DNA of 44,403 nucleotides from Clostridiales bacterium UBA1316 (GTDB taxonomy: Bacteria; Bacillota; Clostridia; Oscillospirales; Oscillospiraceae): NCBI GenBank assembly GCA_002307055.1, contig DBTM01000089.1:1-44403 (forward strand), written 5' to 3'. The notes under the pieces are model-generated. The model had not been told where the DNA came from. It was given only the letters and a program-made list of their open reading frames with translations, and made no database searches. Below are positions 16,064 through 24,292 of this stretch, one piece after another. Each line of letters opens with the position of its first letter. Position 1 is the stretch's first letter. Position numbers and translations under genes: made by a program.

Positions 16064-17278
16064 ATGCTTAAGAATATCGAGGCCGATCAGGCGCTTCATA
16101 TGATTTGCGCGCTTGAGGCAGCCCTTGAAATCGAATCAGTTAAGCTGATGGAGGCACAAGGCCGGGTTCTGGCTGCCGATATCGTGGCATTGATACCCTC
16201 ACCGCCCTTTGACCGCAGCCCGTTTGACGGGTATGCCTTCCGCGGTGAAGATACCAGAGCTGCCGGTAAAGAGCATCCTGTAACACTCCGCATAACGGAG
16301 GAGATTCCGGCTGGGAAAGCGTCGGAAATCGAAGTCACTTCGGGTTATGCCGCTAAAATCCTCACCGGTGCACCGATACCAAAGGGTGCGAACACAACAA
16401 TCAAATACGAAGAAACGGTATTTACACCCACCGAGGTCACGATATATGAAGCCGTCTGCCCGAACACGGATGTTATTTACGCCGGTGACGATATAAAGGC
16501 AGGCACACGCATCGCGGAAAAAGGAACGACGATAACGGCTCCGCTTCTGGGTATCATAGCCAGTCAGGGTATTTCGGAAGTGACGGTTTTTAAAAGACCG
16601 GTTATAGCCATCCTCAATACAGGCTCGGAGCTGGCGGAGATCGGTACTGTACTCGGACCGGCAATGATTTACAACAGCAATGTCTATACACTCAGCGGGT
16701 ATCTCAGGGATATGGGTGCTCTGCCGATTAACGCCGGTATCGTAAAAGATGATCCGGACAGCATCGCTGAAAAAATAGGTTGCGCGCTGGAAGTGGCCGA
16801 TATGGTCATTACAACCGGCGGTGCATCGGTCGGCGATTACGACTGGGCGGTCACGTCGGCGGAGAAGCTGGGCGCCGAGGTCCTGTTCTGGAAGATCAAC
16901 ATGAAACCCGGCGGATCAATGATGGCTGCCGTCAAAGACAGCAAGCTGATTCTAGGGCTGAGCGGGAATCCGGGCGCCGCCGTATTGGGGCTGCTCCGTA
17001 TCGCGCTGCCCTACATCAGGAAGCTGTGCGGCCGAGCCGACCTGCTACCGCCGGTGATCAATGTCATATTAAAAGCACCGCTGAAAAAATCCAATCCGAA
17101 GCTGAGGCTGCTCCGGGGGCGGTTAGAAGTTTCGGGCGGTAAAGCATGTTTTGTGCAAAACGAAGGTCAGGGCAACGGCGCCGTTTCGTCGCTCATCGGC
17201 TGCGACCTGCTCGGTGAAATTGAAGCGGGCAGCCCGCCTCTTCCGGAAGGCGCGATTATTAAGGCATACAGAATATAA
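16064..17278 (+). CDS. moeA: Molybdopterin molybdotransferase MoeA
   Basis: A 404-residue MoeA, which inserts molybdate into adenylated molybdopterin, the last step of cofactor assembly. Key blocks are PPFDRSPFDGYAF, the domain with ILTGAPIPKGANT, the MoCF domain with ILNTGSEL and TTGGASVGDYDW, then MKPGGS and LGLSGNPGAA. The frame opens earlier (15995), but GGAGGTGATG directly ahead of ATG 16064 fixes the start. It is the first gene of the cofactor operon and lies behind the structured leader, so its expression should follow cofactor or metal status. Confidence 0.94.
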   Translation: MLKNIEADQALHMICALEAALEIESVKLMEAQGRVLAADIVALIPSPPFDRSPFDGYAFRGEDTRAAGKEHPVTLRITEEIPAGKASEIEVTSGYAAKILTGAPIPKGANTTIKYEETVFTPTEVTIYEAVCPNTDVIYAGDDIKAGTRIAEKGTTITAPLLGIIASQGISEVTVFKRPVIAILNTGSELAEIGTVLGPAMIYNSNVYTLSGYLRDMGALPINAGIVKDDPDSIAEKIGCALEVADMVITTGGASVGDYDWAVTSAEKLGAEVLFWKINMKPGGSMMAAVKDSKLILGLSGNPGAAVLGLLRIALPYIRKLCGRADLLPPVINVILKAPLKKSNPKLRLLRGRLEVSGGKACFVQNEGQGNGAVSSLIGCDLLGEIEAGSPPLPEGAIIKAYRI

Positions 17279-17330
17279 AACATCAAAAGCGAGCAATCGG
17301 TTTGGTGCGGAAATGGTGTAACGATAAGAG

Positions 17331-18278
17331 ATGAAAGATGATTTTGGGAGAGATATTTATTATCTCCGGCTGTCGGTGACGGATTTGTGCAATCTTCGGT
17401 GCGTCTATTGCATGCCCGAAGAGGGTGTTGAAAAACGCTGCCACAGTGATATATTATCCGTTGAAGAGATTGAGGAGATCGTCCGGGCCTCGGTGGCGTG
17501 CGGTATACGGAAGGTTCGCGTCACAGGCGGAGAGCCGCTTGTGCGCAAGGGCATTATCGAGATATGCAGGCGCCTGACGGCGATTCCGGAAATACAGGAG
17601 CTTTGCATTACGACGAACGGGACGCTTTTGCCCCAATTTGCTGTGCCGCTCAGGGAAGCCGGCGTCAAAAGACTCAATATCAGCCTTGACACGCTTGACA
17701 GCGAAAAATATAAGATGATTACCCGTACCGGCAGCTTAAAGGACGCGCTCGGCGGCATTGACGCCGCGCTGGAAGCCGGATTTGAAAATATCAAAATTAA
17801 CGCCGTATTAATGGGCGGTGTCAATGACGCGGAGATACCTGCGCTCTTAGAACTGACACGCAAAGATAACATCAATGTACGTTTTATTGAGCTTATGCCC
17901 ATCGGCGAATGCGCCGAATGGAGCCATGAACGGTTTATCAGCAATTCAAAGGTACTCGAGATGGTACCGGAGCTTTATGAGGTCGGTTCAAGCGGTGTGG
18001 CTAAGCTCTACCGCCTTCCGGGGGGGATCGGGACCGTCGGGCTCATCAGCCCGATCAGCGCGCACTTTTGCCCGTCCTGCAACCGTATCCGGATTACGGC
18101 CGACGGGAAGCTGAAGCCTTGCCTGCACTCGAAAGAAGAGGTTAACCTGCGCGGCTTGCACGGCCGGGAGCTTGTCGATACGATCAGGGCATCGGTCAGA
18201 TTAAAGCCGCAGCAGCATCATCTTGACGAGAACACTCAAAGCGGAGCGGCACGAAATATGAATGCCATTGGGGGTTAG
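17331..18278 (+). CDS. moaA: GTP 3',8-cyclase MoaA
   Basis: A 315-residue radical SAM enzyme that starts molybdopterin synthesis by rearranging GTP to 3',8-cyclo-GTP. The SAM cluster cysteines are C20, C24 and C27 (CNLRCVYC), and GGEPL is the SAM-binding loop. The second [4Fe-4S] site is FCPSCNRIR followed by KPCL. The C-terminus lacks the GG dipeptide as a strict end signal, although the chain does end in IGG. The ribosome site is weak, so coupling to moeA 52 bases upstream is likely. The next gene, moaC, starts 2-5 bases after the stop. Confidence 0.95.
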   Translation: MKDDFGRDIYYLRLSVTDLCNLRCVYCMPEEGVEKRCHSDILSVEEIEEIVRASVACGIRKVRVTGGEPLVRKGIIEICRRLTAIPEIQELCITTNGTLLPQFAVPLREAGVKRLNISLDTLDSEKYKMITRTGSLKDALGGIDAALEAGFENIKINAVLMGGVNDAEIPALLELTRKDNINVRFIELMPIGECAEWSHERFISNSKVLEMVPELYEVGSSGVAKLYRLPGGIGTVGLISPISAHFCPSCNRIRITADGKLKPCLHSKEEVNLRGLHGRELVDTIRASVRLKPQQHHLDENTQSGAARNMNAIGG

Positions 18279-18282
18279 CATG

Positions 18283-18777
18283 ATGGCCCAAAGCGAGCCT
18301 ATACTGACGCATTTTAATGATCAGGGCAGAGCGAAGATGGTCGATGTGAGCGGGAAAGAAGCCACGCTGCGCACGGCTGTTGCCGGAGGCACTGTCCTTT
18401 TAAACGAGGAGACCTTTAAGCTTATCGAGGCGGGGCGGATGAAAAAAGGCGACGTCCTTTCCGTCAGCCAGGTGGCGGGAATTATGGCGGCGAAAAGAAA
18501 TTCAGACCTTATACCGATGTGCCATCCGATCGTGTTAACGGGTGTTGATATCTCATTTGAGCTGGACAGGGATAAACATACGATTGATATTACAGCCACT
18601 GTCCGGTGCAAGGGTGAAACCGGCGTCGAAATGGAGGCGCTGACGGCGGTCTCGGTCACCGCCCTCACCATATACGACATGTGCAAGGCTGTGCAGAAGG
18701 ATATTGTGATCGACCATATCCGGCTGCTCTCAAAGAGCGGCGGAAAAAGCGGAAATTTTGTCAGAGGAGAAGAGTAA
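18283..18777 (+). CDS. moaC: Cyclic pyranopterin monophosphate synthase MoaC
   Basis: A 164-residue MoaC, which converts 3',8-cyclo-GTP to cyclic pyranopterin monophosphate together with MoaA. Diagnostic blocks are MVDVSGKEATLRTA, SDLIPMCHPI, CKGETGVEMEAL, YDMCKAVQKD and LLSKSGGKSG. GGGGG at 18270-18274 serves ATG 18283 (8 bases) or ATG 18280 (5 bases). Length and active-site Lys/Asp-containing loops are normal. Confidence 0.95.
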   Translation: MAQSEPILTHFNDQGRAKMVDVSGKEATLRTAVAGGTVLLNEETFKLIEAGRMKKGDVLSVSQVAGIMAAKRNSDLIPMCHPIVLTGVDISFELDRDKHTIDITATVRCKGETGVEMEALTAVSVTALTIYDMCKAVQKDIVIDHIRLLSKSGGKSGNFVRGEE

Positions 18778-18779
18778 TT

Positions 18780-19208
18780 GTGGCTGTTGTAACTGCGGTT
18801 TGTATCAGCGAGAAGAAGGGTGTACAAAAAAAGGCGGTGCCGGAAATTTCAGTCAAAAAGAACCATGGGATTGAAGGAGACGCGCACGCGGGCGACTGGC
18901 ACAGGCAGATAAGCCTGCTCGGCGAAGAGAGTGTTGATAAGCTCAGGGCACATTTCCCGAATCTTGCTGCCGGTGCTTTCGCGGAAAATATTCTGACAAA
19001 AGGGATCATTCTATACGAGCTCCCAATCGGGACGAAGCTGCGTATCGGTGAAACGCTCCTTGAAGTTACCCAGATTGGCAAGGAGTGCCATACAAACTGT
19101 GCTATCAAAATCGTCACCGGCGACTGTGTCATGCCGAGAGAAGGCATTTTTACAATCGTTCTTGAAGAAGGCAAAATAAAAGCCGGGGACACAATCGAGG
19201 TTGTATGA
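18780..19208 (+). CDS. MOSC domain-containing protein
   Basis: A 142-residue stand-alone MOSC protein, the domain of molybdenum-cofactor sulfurases that carries sulfur or binds cofactor. The conserved Cys lies in GKECHTNCAIK, and GIEGDAHAG is the N-terminal family block. The start is GTG 18780, 2 bases after the moaC stop, with GGAGAAGAG upstream. The frame extends upstream through moaC but without a site. In clostridial operons such proteins sit beside mogA, as here, possibly in cofactor sulfuration or handling. Confidence 0.87.
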   Translation: MAVVTAVCISEKKGVQKKAVPEISVKKNHGIEGDAHAGDWHRQISLLGEESVDKLRAHFPNLAAGAFAENILTKGIILYELPIGTKLRIGETLLEVTQIGKECHTNCAIKIVTGDCVMPREGIFTIVLEEGKIKAGDTIEVV

Positions 19209-20233
19209 GAAAACTTAAAGTAGAAGACGCTGTTGGTCAGACGCTCTGCCATGACATGACGGGCATCAATGAGCATGGCGTTAAAGGTGTCATGTTTAAG
19301 CGCGGGCATATTATAATAGAGGCGGATATCCCCAGACTCCTGAATATCGGCAAAAATCATATCTTCGTCTGGGAGCCCGACGCCGATGAGGTGCACGAGG
19401 ACGACGCGGCGCTTGCTCTTGCCGACGCGGTCTGCGGGGACAACCTGAGCTATGATAAGAAACCGTCCGAGGGTAAAATTCAGCTGAACTCAGCCATCGA
19501 CGGGGTTTTCTGCCTCAATCGCGAGGCGCTTAAAAAGATCAACAGCGTTCCGGACTATACCGTCGCATGCCTGCCGAACTTCACGAAGGTGACAAAAACA
19601 CAGAAGCTCTGCGGTCTTCGGATAGTGCCGCTTGTAACAAAGCGGAATAACGTCGAGGATGCCGTTCAGATTGCCAGGGAAAACTTCCCGGTTTTTACGG
19701 TCTTACCGTACAAACCGCTGAAATGCGGTGTTATCATTACCGGCAGCGAGGTTTACTACGGGCGCATACAGGATAAATTTGAGCCGATCATGCAGAAAAA
19801 GCTGCAGGAATTCGGTGCCCGGCTCCTGGGGTTCACGAAATGCCCCGATGATCTGGACATGCTGCTGGAGGCTGTTAAAAGCTTTAGAAATCAAGGCGCC
19901 GAGCTGATATTCCTGACGGGGGGTATGTCGGTTGACCCGGATGACTTAACGCCGACAGCCATTCGGCAGAGCGGGGCCGATGTTATTTCGCAGGGTGTGC
20001 CGATTCAGCCCGGCAACATGCTGACAATGGCTTATCTTGAAGAGACGATGCTCATCGGCGTACCCGGGGCATCCATGCATTTTAAAACGACGAGCCTTGA
20101 TGTCTTTTTACCCCGGATTTTTGCGGGGCTGAAGATCACGAAGGAAGAAATCGCCGGGTATGGCGAGGGCGGCCTCTGCATGGGCTGCACAGAATGCCGG
20201 TACCCGATATGTTATTTTGGTAGAAATACTTAA
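19205..20233 (+). CDS. Molybdopterin-binding protein (MoCF domain, MoeA-like)
   Basis: A 342-residue protein. The N-terminal about 165 residues form a variable domain, then a MoCF_biosynth fold with VIITGSEVYYGRIQDKF and LTGGMSVDPDDLTPTAIR, then a PIQPGNML block and IGVPGASM. The C-terminus has a short Cys-rich tail (CMGCTECRYPIC), typical of this clostridial subgroup. It overlaps the MOSC gene by four bases (ATGA). A role in binding adenylated molybdopterin or in cofactor delivery fits, but the exact reaction is not known. It is distinct from the MoeA at 16064. Confidence 0.85.
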   Translation: MRKLKVEDAVGQTLCHDMTGINEHGVKGVMFKRGHIIIEADIPRLLNIGKNHIFVWEPDADEVHEDDAALALADAVCGDNLSYDKKPSEGKIQLNSAIDGVFCLNREALKKINSVPDYTVACLPNFTKVTKTQKLCGLRIVPLVTKRNNVEDAVQIARENFPVFTVLPYKPLKCGVIITGSEVYYGRIQDKFEPIMQKKLQEFGARLLGFTKCPDDLDMLLEAVKSFRNQGAELIFLTGGMSVDPDDLTPTAIRQSGADVISQGVPIQPGNMLTMAYLEETMLIGVPGASMHFKTTSLDVFLPRIFAGLKITKEEIAGYGEGGLCMGCTECRYPICYFGRNT

Positions 20234-20246
20234 GTGAGGTGCAATT

Positions 20247-20738
20247 ATGTATACAGCTGCTGTTATTACCGTCAGTGATAAGGGTTCTCAGGGGCGCCGG
20301 GTCGACACGGGCGGCCCGCTTGTCTGCGACATGCTCAAGGAGGCGGGCTTCGAGGTACAGTATACGGTCATCGTCCCCGATGAACAGCCCGAGATCGAAA
20401 AAGCGATTAAATATTGCGCCGACACACTCGATATCGCCCTCACCGTCACAACAGGCGGTACCGGCTTCTCCCCGCGCGACGTCACACCGGAGGCAACCAT
20501 CGCCGTCTGTGACCGTATGGCCCCCGGTATCCCCGAGGCGATGCGGTACGAAAGCCTGAAAATCACGAACCGCGCCATGCTCACCCGCCAGCAGGCCGGT
20601 ATCCGCGGCAGTACCCTCATCGTCAACCTGCCCGGCAGCCCAAAAGCCATACGCGAAAATTTCTCCGTCTGCCTGCCCGCACTCGAGCATGGCCTTGAAA
20701 TGCTCCGCGGCAAAAAGGGCGACTGCGCGGCGACCTAA
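20247..20738 (+). CDS. mogA: Molybdopterin adenylyltransferase MogA/MoaB type
   Basis: A 163-residue single MoCF-domain enzyme that adenylates molybdopterin before MoeA inserts the metal. Motifs are ITVSDKGSQGRRVDTGGP, the TTGGTGFSPRDVTPE loop and NLPGSPKAIRENF. The start at 20247 has GAGGTG 7 bases upstream. It is the last gene of the operon and is followed by a hairpin at 20763. No moaD, moaE or separate moaB is present in the window, so molybdopterin synthase must be encoded elsewhere. Confidence 0.9.
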   Translation: MYTAAVITVSDKGSQGRRVDTGGPLVCDMLKEAGFEVQYTVIVPDEQPEIEKAIKYCADTLDIALTVTTGGTGFSPRDVTPEATIAVCDRMAPGIPEAMRYESLKITNRAMLTRQQAGIRGSTLIVNLPGSPKAIRENFSVCLPALEHGLEMLRGKKGDCAAT

Positions 20739-20762
20739 GAAATATTGCAACGTATCCCGTAG

Positions 20763-20792
20763 GGGCAGACCTTGTGTCTGCCCTCGCTTTTT
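20763..20792 (+). terminator. Terminator of the molybdenum-cofactor operon
   Basis: GGGCAGAC and GTCTGCCC pair perfectly around a 5-base loop, followed by TCGCTTTTTC. The element GTAGGGGCAGAC...GTCTGCCC looks like the short palindromic intergenic repeats common in Oscillospirales-type genomes. Confidence 0.75.
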
Positions 20793-20857
20793 CATATGTT
20801 ACAATACTTGAGAAAAATGATCGATCGGTATAAATTTATTTTTTAGGAGATACATAT

Positions 20858-21427
20858 ATGCTCACACACAAAGGCACACAGACCTTAACTACAGAACGGC
20901 TGCTCCTGCGCCGCTTGACGCTTGACGACGCGCCTGCCATGTTCGCGAACTGGGCGACTGACGAGAAAACGACGAAATACCTGTCCTGGGATACATATAC
21001 GGACATAGAGAAGGTCCGGGAATTCCTGACGAAATGCGTGGCAGATTACGAAAAGCCGGATTGCTATCATTGGACGATCGAATTCGGCGGCACGCTTGTC
21101 GGTACGATTAATCTGCACCAGCTGTCCGACCGGTCGGAGCACGGTGCGCTCGGGTACTGCATCGGCTCGAGATGGTGGAACAAAGGCATTGTAACAGAGG
21201 CGGCAAAGGCGGTCATTGACTTCGCTTTTGCGGAGCTGAACGCCAATAAGGTCTGCGGTATGTATGACATTGAAAACATCGGGTCCGGGCGTGTGATGCA
21301 AAAGTGCGGCATGACGCGGGAAGGCCTTTCGCGGGAGCATTCACTCCGCAAGGACAATACGCGCGGGGACATGCCGTTTTACGGTATATTGAAGAGCGAG
21401 TGGAGGCAAGCCGATGTCAAAATATAA
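20858..21427 (+). CDS. RimJ/RimL-type GNAT acetyltransferase
   Basis: A 189-residue cytosolic N-acetyltransferase of the ribosomal-protein/amino-acid type. It opens with LTTERLLLRRLTLDDAPAMF, keeps the central YCIGSRWWNKGIVTEA block with the CoA-binding loop, and ends with ENIGSGRVMQKCGM followed by a Glu-Gly segment. The start at 20858 has AGGAG about 8 bases upstream. It follows the cofactor operon terminator and is probably transcribed separately. The acceptor cannot be read from the sequence. Confidence 0.9.
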   Translation: MLTHKGTQTLTTERLLLRRLTLDDAPAMFANWATDEKTTKYLSWDTYTDIEKVREFLTKCVADYEKPDCYHWTIEFGGTLVGTINLHQLSDRSEHGALGYCIGSRWWNKGIVTEAAKAVIDFAFAELNANKVCGMYDIENIGSGRVMQKCGMTREGLSREHSLRKDNTRGDMPFYGILKSEWRQADVKI

Positions 21428-21501
21428 ATCGGCGCTGTTCGTTGCGGCATGAACGGCAGAAGTGATTGTGCGGACATCCGCTCATTAATTTCCAAAATGT
21501 A

Positions 21502-21532
21502 TTGACATTGACCGAGCGTCAACTTGTATAAT
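21502..21532 (+). promoter_or_regulatory. MerR-type promoter with 19-base spacer
   Basis: TTGACA (21502-21507) and TATAAT (21527-21532) are 19 bases apart, and the spacer holds the dyad TTGAC-CGAGC-GTCAA. This is the classic architecture activated by MerR-family regulators through DNA distortion. It drives the broken regulator gene that follows. Confidence 0.88.
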
Positions 21533-21571
21533 ATGTGCCATATGCTCGGGTTCACGCTTTGGAGGGGTTAT

Positions 21572-22532
21572 ATGGATTTAATGCGCATCAACGAGGTTGT
21601 TAACACCTTCTCCATATCCAGCCGAACGCTCAGGTATTACGAGCAGGTCGGCATCATATAGAGCAGTCATCCGGAGAACAAGGCGCAGCGTTATTATAAC
21701 GAGGCGGCGCTCGAGCGCCTGAAGCAGATTGTTGTGCTGCGTAAGCTGCAGATACCGATTAAAGATATTGCCGCCGTTTATAAGGACGAAAGCATGGAAG
21801 CGCTCATCAAGGCTTTTGTTAATAAATTGGACGCGCTAGATACCGAAATCACGGCCCTGACGGAGCTTCGCCGCATCGTGGACGACTTCCTGCAAAAAAT
21901 GCGCGTCAGCGGCATCAAGAAGATCTCGGCTATGACACTGCTGTATGAGGAGACGGAAAAACGATTGGCTCCAGCCGGAGGCGATGGCCAGGTTAACGCC
22001 GCTGGTATGGAAAAGCCGGTTACCTTTGAGCGGCTTTCCGGAATAAGCCTCGAAGCTGACGGACGTGCGAATTATCCGGCTGCCCGAGATGCGGATGCTG
22101 ACTTCCCGTCTGAAAACCGGGGAGCTGATCGGACTTGACGGCGATAAAATACAGAACCTGTTTGCCGAGTACGGCATTATACCGACACCCGGATTGCGGG
22201 AGTGCTTCTTTCTGAAAATATCCGGCGGAGATTGGCTCATGTGCGCGCGGATACCGGAGGATTTCGATAATAAAACGCCTTATACGGAGCAAACGTTTGC
22301 CGGCAGCTTATTTGCCGTCGCCAGCTCCTTTATGGAGAGTATGGACGACACCTTTGTGCTTTTAAGACGCTGGATAGCAGACAGCGGCGATTACCAGCTG
22401 GATATGAACGACAAAGCTGCGCTGCGGTGCAATGAGATGATTGAGGAAATCATGCCATGGGATTTGGCTAATATGTTCGGAAGATATCAACAGGATGTTT
22501 TTATTCCGATACGAATGAAAGGAGCTGTGTAA
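21572..22532 (+). pseudogene. MerR-family regulator with nonsense codon and frameshift
   Basis: From ATG 21572 (GGAGGGG upstream) the frame encodes a MerR helix-turn-helix (RINEVVNTFSISSRTLRYYE), hits TAG at 21659-21661 (codon 30), then continues as NKAQRYYNEAALERLKQI and the dimer helix. Near 22045-22062 the coding signal moves to the +1 frame, which reads LTDVRIIRLPEMRMLTSRL and a GyrI-like effector domain to 22532. Both lesions together mean no full-length regulator. The intact gene would have been about 319 residues. The TAG replaces what may have been Trp, Gln or Glu. Confidence 0.85.
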
Positions 22533-22536
22533 TACT

Positions 22537-22628
22537 GATCTCCAATGAAACAGTAGAATGAACTCTTCAAAAAATGCCATAAACGCAAGCATTTTTTTCG
22601 ATTTCATTAACTGTTTCTATTGGAGATC
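22537..22628. repeat. Nested long inverted repeat
   Basis: GATCTCCAATGAAACAGT (22537-22554) is matched inverted at 22610-22628 with one bulged base. Inside, AAAAAATGC and GCATTTTTT form a second stem. The 92-bp unit has no gene and could be a small non-autonomous element or a regulatory RNA; it lies directly after the merR remnant. Confidence 0.55.
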
Positions 22629-22648
22629 TGTATCAGATCGGATATTAA

Positions 22649-22686
22649 ACAGAAGGCGCAGCATGTGCGGCGCCTTCTGTTTTTTT
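22649..22686 (+). terminator. Intrinsic terminator
   Basis: ACAGAAGGCGC and GCGCCTTCTGT pair perfectly (11 bp, 10-base loop) and are followed by six T. It closes the merR remnant unit. Confidence 0.88.
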
Positions 22687-22748
22687 ACCGAATTGTTTTT
22701 ATGAGATTGCCTATACTATTGTAGATATATTTATTATGACGGAAAGGG

Positions 22749-22910
22749 ATGAGCGGCATCATAAAAAACAGGCATGACCGGAAGATTGAGAATAATAAAG
22801 TCGAACAGCTGGGCGTCAGGACAGAGCCGAGCTCAAACGCGGATAATCAAGATCATAATCAAAACCATAATACAAGAAAAGTGTCCATGGGGCCGAATAC
22901 GAAACGATAA
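22749..22910 (+). CDS. Small basic hydrophilic protein
   Basis: A 53-residue frame, too short for usual callers, starting at ATG 22749 with GGAAAGG close upstream. It is rich in Asn, Lys, Arg and Asp (NADNQDHNQNHN near residues 35-46) and ends in RKVSMGPNTKR. It has no Cys, Trp or hydrophobic segment. It stands 19 bases before another very small gene and near a SASP gene, so a role in the developing spore is plausible but unproven. Confidence 0.55.
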   Translation: MSGIIKNRHDRKIENNKVEQLGVRTEPSSNADNQDHNQNHNTRKVSMGPNTKR

Positions 22911-22929
22911 GAGAGAATAGAGGATTAAT

Positions 22930-23073
22930 ATGAGCAGCGGCAATAAAAAACACAATAAAAAAAGCGACAGGATGGAGGACAGCAAGTTTGCTTCCAAAAA
23001 TATTAAGCATGATCCGAGTGCCGAGGGCGCGCGGGCGGTTTTCGGGCTGAAAAATGATGAAAACAATAAGTAG
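22930..23073 (+). CDS. CPC_1213-like small protein
   Basis: A 47-residue basic protein from ATG 22930. The segment KNIKHDPSAEGARAVFGLKN matches what I remember of the short clostridial CPC_1213 family, conserved in spore formers and of unknown function. Its last codons overlap the start of the HD hydrolase gene (ATG 23054), so the two may be coupled. The ribosome site is weak (AGAGG about 8 bases upstream). Confidence 0.6.
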   Translation: MSSGNKKHNKKSDRMEDSKFASKNIKHDPSAEGARAVFGLKNDENNK

Positions 23074-23692
23074 AGCGGAAAACACGACGGCCGCTCAGCT
23101 TTTCTCTGTGCTGGAGGAGCAGCTCCTCGGCGACGAGGCGCCGTCGGCGGCCATCCGGACGCTGCTCAAGACCTATGAATTCCACAGTTACCCGTTCTCA
23201 ATGCTGCAGAAGCTCGATGATACACCGCAGTCACCGGCGCACCATCCGGAGGGAAACGTGTGGAATCATACGTTGCTTGTCGTTGATGAGGCGGCTAAAC
23301 GCAAAGAGGAGAGCTGCGACGCCCGGGCATTTATGTGGGCGGCGCTCCTGCACGATATCGGAAAGCCCGCGACAACGCGGAACCGCAATGGCAGAATTAC
23401 GGCATTTGATCATGACAAAGTGGGGGCGGAGCTGACGCGGGAATTTTTATCCGCCGTTCTTGACGACCAACGATTCATTGAAAAGGTCGCAAATCTCGTG
23501 AAATACCACATGCAGCTTCTATATGTCGTCAATGACCTGCCGTATAAGGATATTGACGGCATGAAGCGCCATTGTGATATCCGTGAGATTGCGCTGCTCG
23601 GTCTTTGCGACAGACTCGGAAGAATCGGGGCACACCGCGAAACCGAGGAGGCGCAGGTTCAATTATTTATGAAGCTTTGCCAATTTGAATAA
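23054..23692 (+). CDS. HD-domain phosphohydrolase
   Basis: A 212-residue protein with a metal-binding HD fold: H72 (NVWNHTLLVVDEA), the HD pair H100-D101 (ALLHDIGKP), then H120-D121 (FDHDKVGAEL) and a C-terminal Asp (CDRLGRIG). This resembles the HD domain found in tRNA nucleotidyltransferases and small nucleotide phosphohydrolases; no nucleotidyltransferase domain is present. The N-terminal 50 residues are helical. The first ATG lies inside the previous small gene and has no strong ribosome site. The substrate is unknown. Confidence 0.85.
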   Translation: MMKTISRAENTTAAQLFSVLEEQLLGDEAPSAAIRTLLKTYEFHSYPFSMLQKLDDTPQSPAHHPEGNVWNHTLLVVDEAAKRKEESCDARAFMWAALLHDIGKPATTRNRNGRITAFDHDKVGAELTREFLSAVLDDQRFIEKVANLVKYHMQLLYVVNDLPYKDIDGMKRHCDIREIALLGLCDRLGRIGAHRETEEAQVQLFMKLCQFE

Positions 23693-23748
23693 TGCAAAGT
23701 ATGCGGTTGAAAGACAAAGTCATAAACCGGGAAAGGAAAGGTATTACT

Positions 23749-23937
23749 ATGGCAAAAGCAGGAATGAGGAGGCCCGATCCGTCGGAGCCTCACGGCACGG
23801 AGAGCAACCGGAAAACGCATTTCCCAAAAAATCAGGTAAAGCCTGTCGAAGAGCTGCAGGGCAAAGCAAAGTTCACAAAAGAGAAAGCGAGCCCGATTTT
23901 ATATGACGCGCCCGACGGCTCAAACCGTTCTGTTTGA
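23749..23937 (+). CDS. Small basic protein of unknown function
   Basis: A 62-residue protein from ATG 23749, with GGAAAGG about 8 bases upstream. It is Lys-, Pro- and Asn-rich, reading MAKAGMRRPDPSEPHGTESN then PKNQVKPVEELQGKAKFT. It has no Cys or hydrophobic core. Similar short clostridial proteins are known only as hypothetical, as far as I recall. It lies within a run of tiny hydrophilic genes that includes a SASP. Confidence 0.6.
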   Translation: MAKAGMRRPDPSEPHGTESNRKTHFPKNQVKPVEELQGKAKFTKEKASPILYDAPDGSNRSV

Positions 23938-23959
23938 AACAGGAAAGGAGAGTTTGTTT

Positions 23960-24196
23960 TTGAAAGCAAGCGCTTATTTTACACTAGACGATATCGGCGG
24001 CAAGCACGGAGCAAAAGAGCTAAAACGCGAACTCGATACGCTGCACGGCGTTATATCCGTGAGCGTCAGCGAGCAGAGCAGCAGTGTCGCCGTCGACTAT
24101 GACACGACAGGCGAGAACTGTGAAAAAATCCAGAAAAAGATCAGGGACCTCGGATATACCGTCCTTGATGCGCAGTGCGATCAACATATCATGTAA
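23960..24196 (+). CDS. HMA-like small protein lacking the CXXC metal site
   Basis: A 78-residue protein with the beta-alpha-beta-beta-alpha-beta order of a heavy-metal-associated domain: KASAYFTLDDIGGKHGAKEL, then LDTLHGVISVSVSEQSSSVA, then KIRDLGYTVL. The position of the metal-binding GMTCxxC loop reads TLDDIGGKHG, with no cysteine. I place the start at TTG 23960 because AAAGGAG at 23944-23950 is 9 bases upstream; the frame opens earlier, inside the previous gene. It may be a ferredoxin-like protein without metal, or bind ligands another way. Confidence 0.65.
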   Translation: MKASAYFTLDDIGGKHGAKELKRELDTLHGVISVSVSEQSSSVAVDYDTTGENCEKIQKKIRDLGYTVLDAQCDQHIM

Positions 24197-24222
24197 TTTT
24201 CAATTATCGCCACATTTTTACA

Positions 24223-24251
24223 GCATAACATCCCGATAAGGTAAAATAATA
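24223..24251 (+). promoter_or_regulatory. Candidate sigma-G promoter of the SASP gene
   Basis: GCATA (24223-24227) and AATAATA (24245-24251) with a 17-base spacer match the forespore sigma-G consensus except for the first base of the -10. It lies about 40 bases before a SASP gene, a typical sigma-G target. Confidence 0.4.
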
Positions 24252-24292
24252 TAATCGGACAAAAAATTGCTCGCAAAACGGAGGGATGAAGC

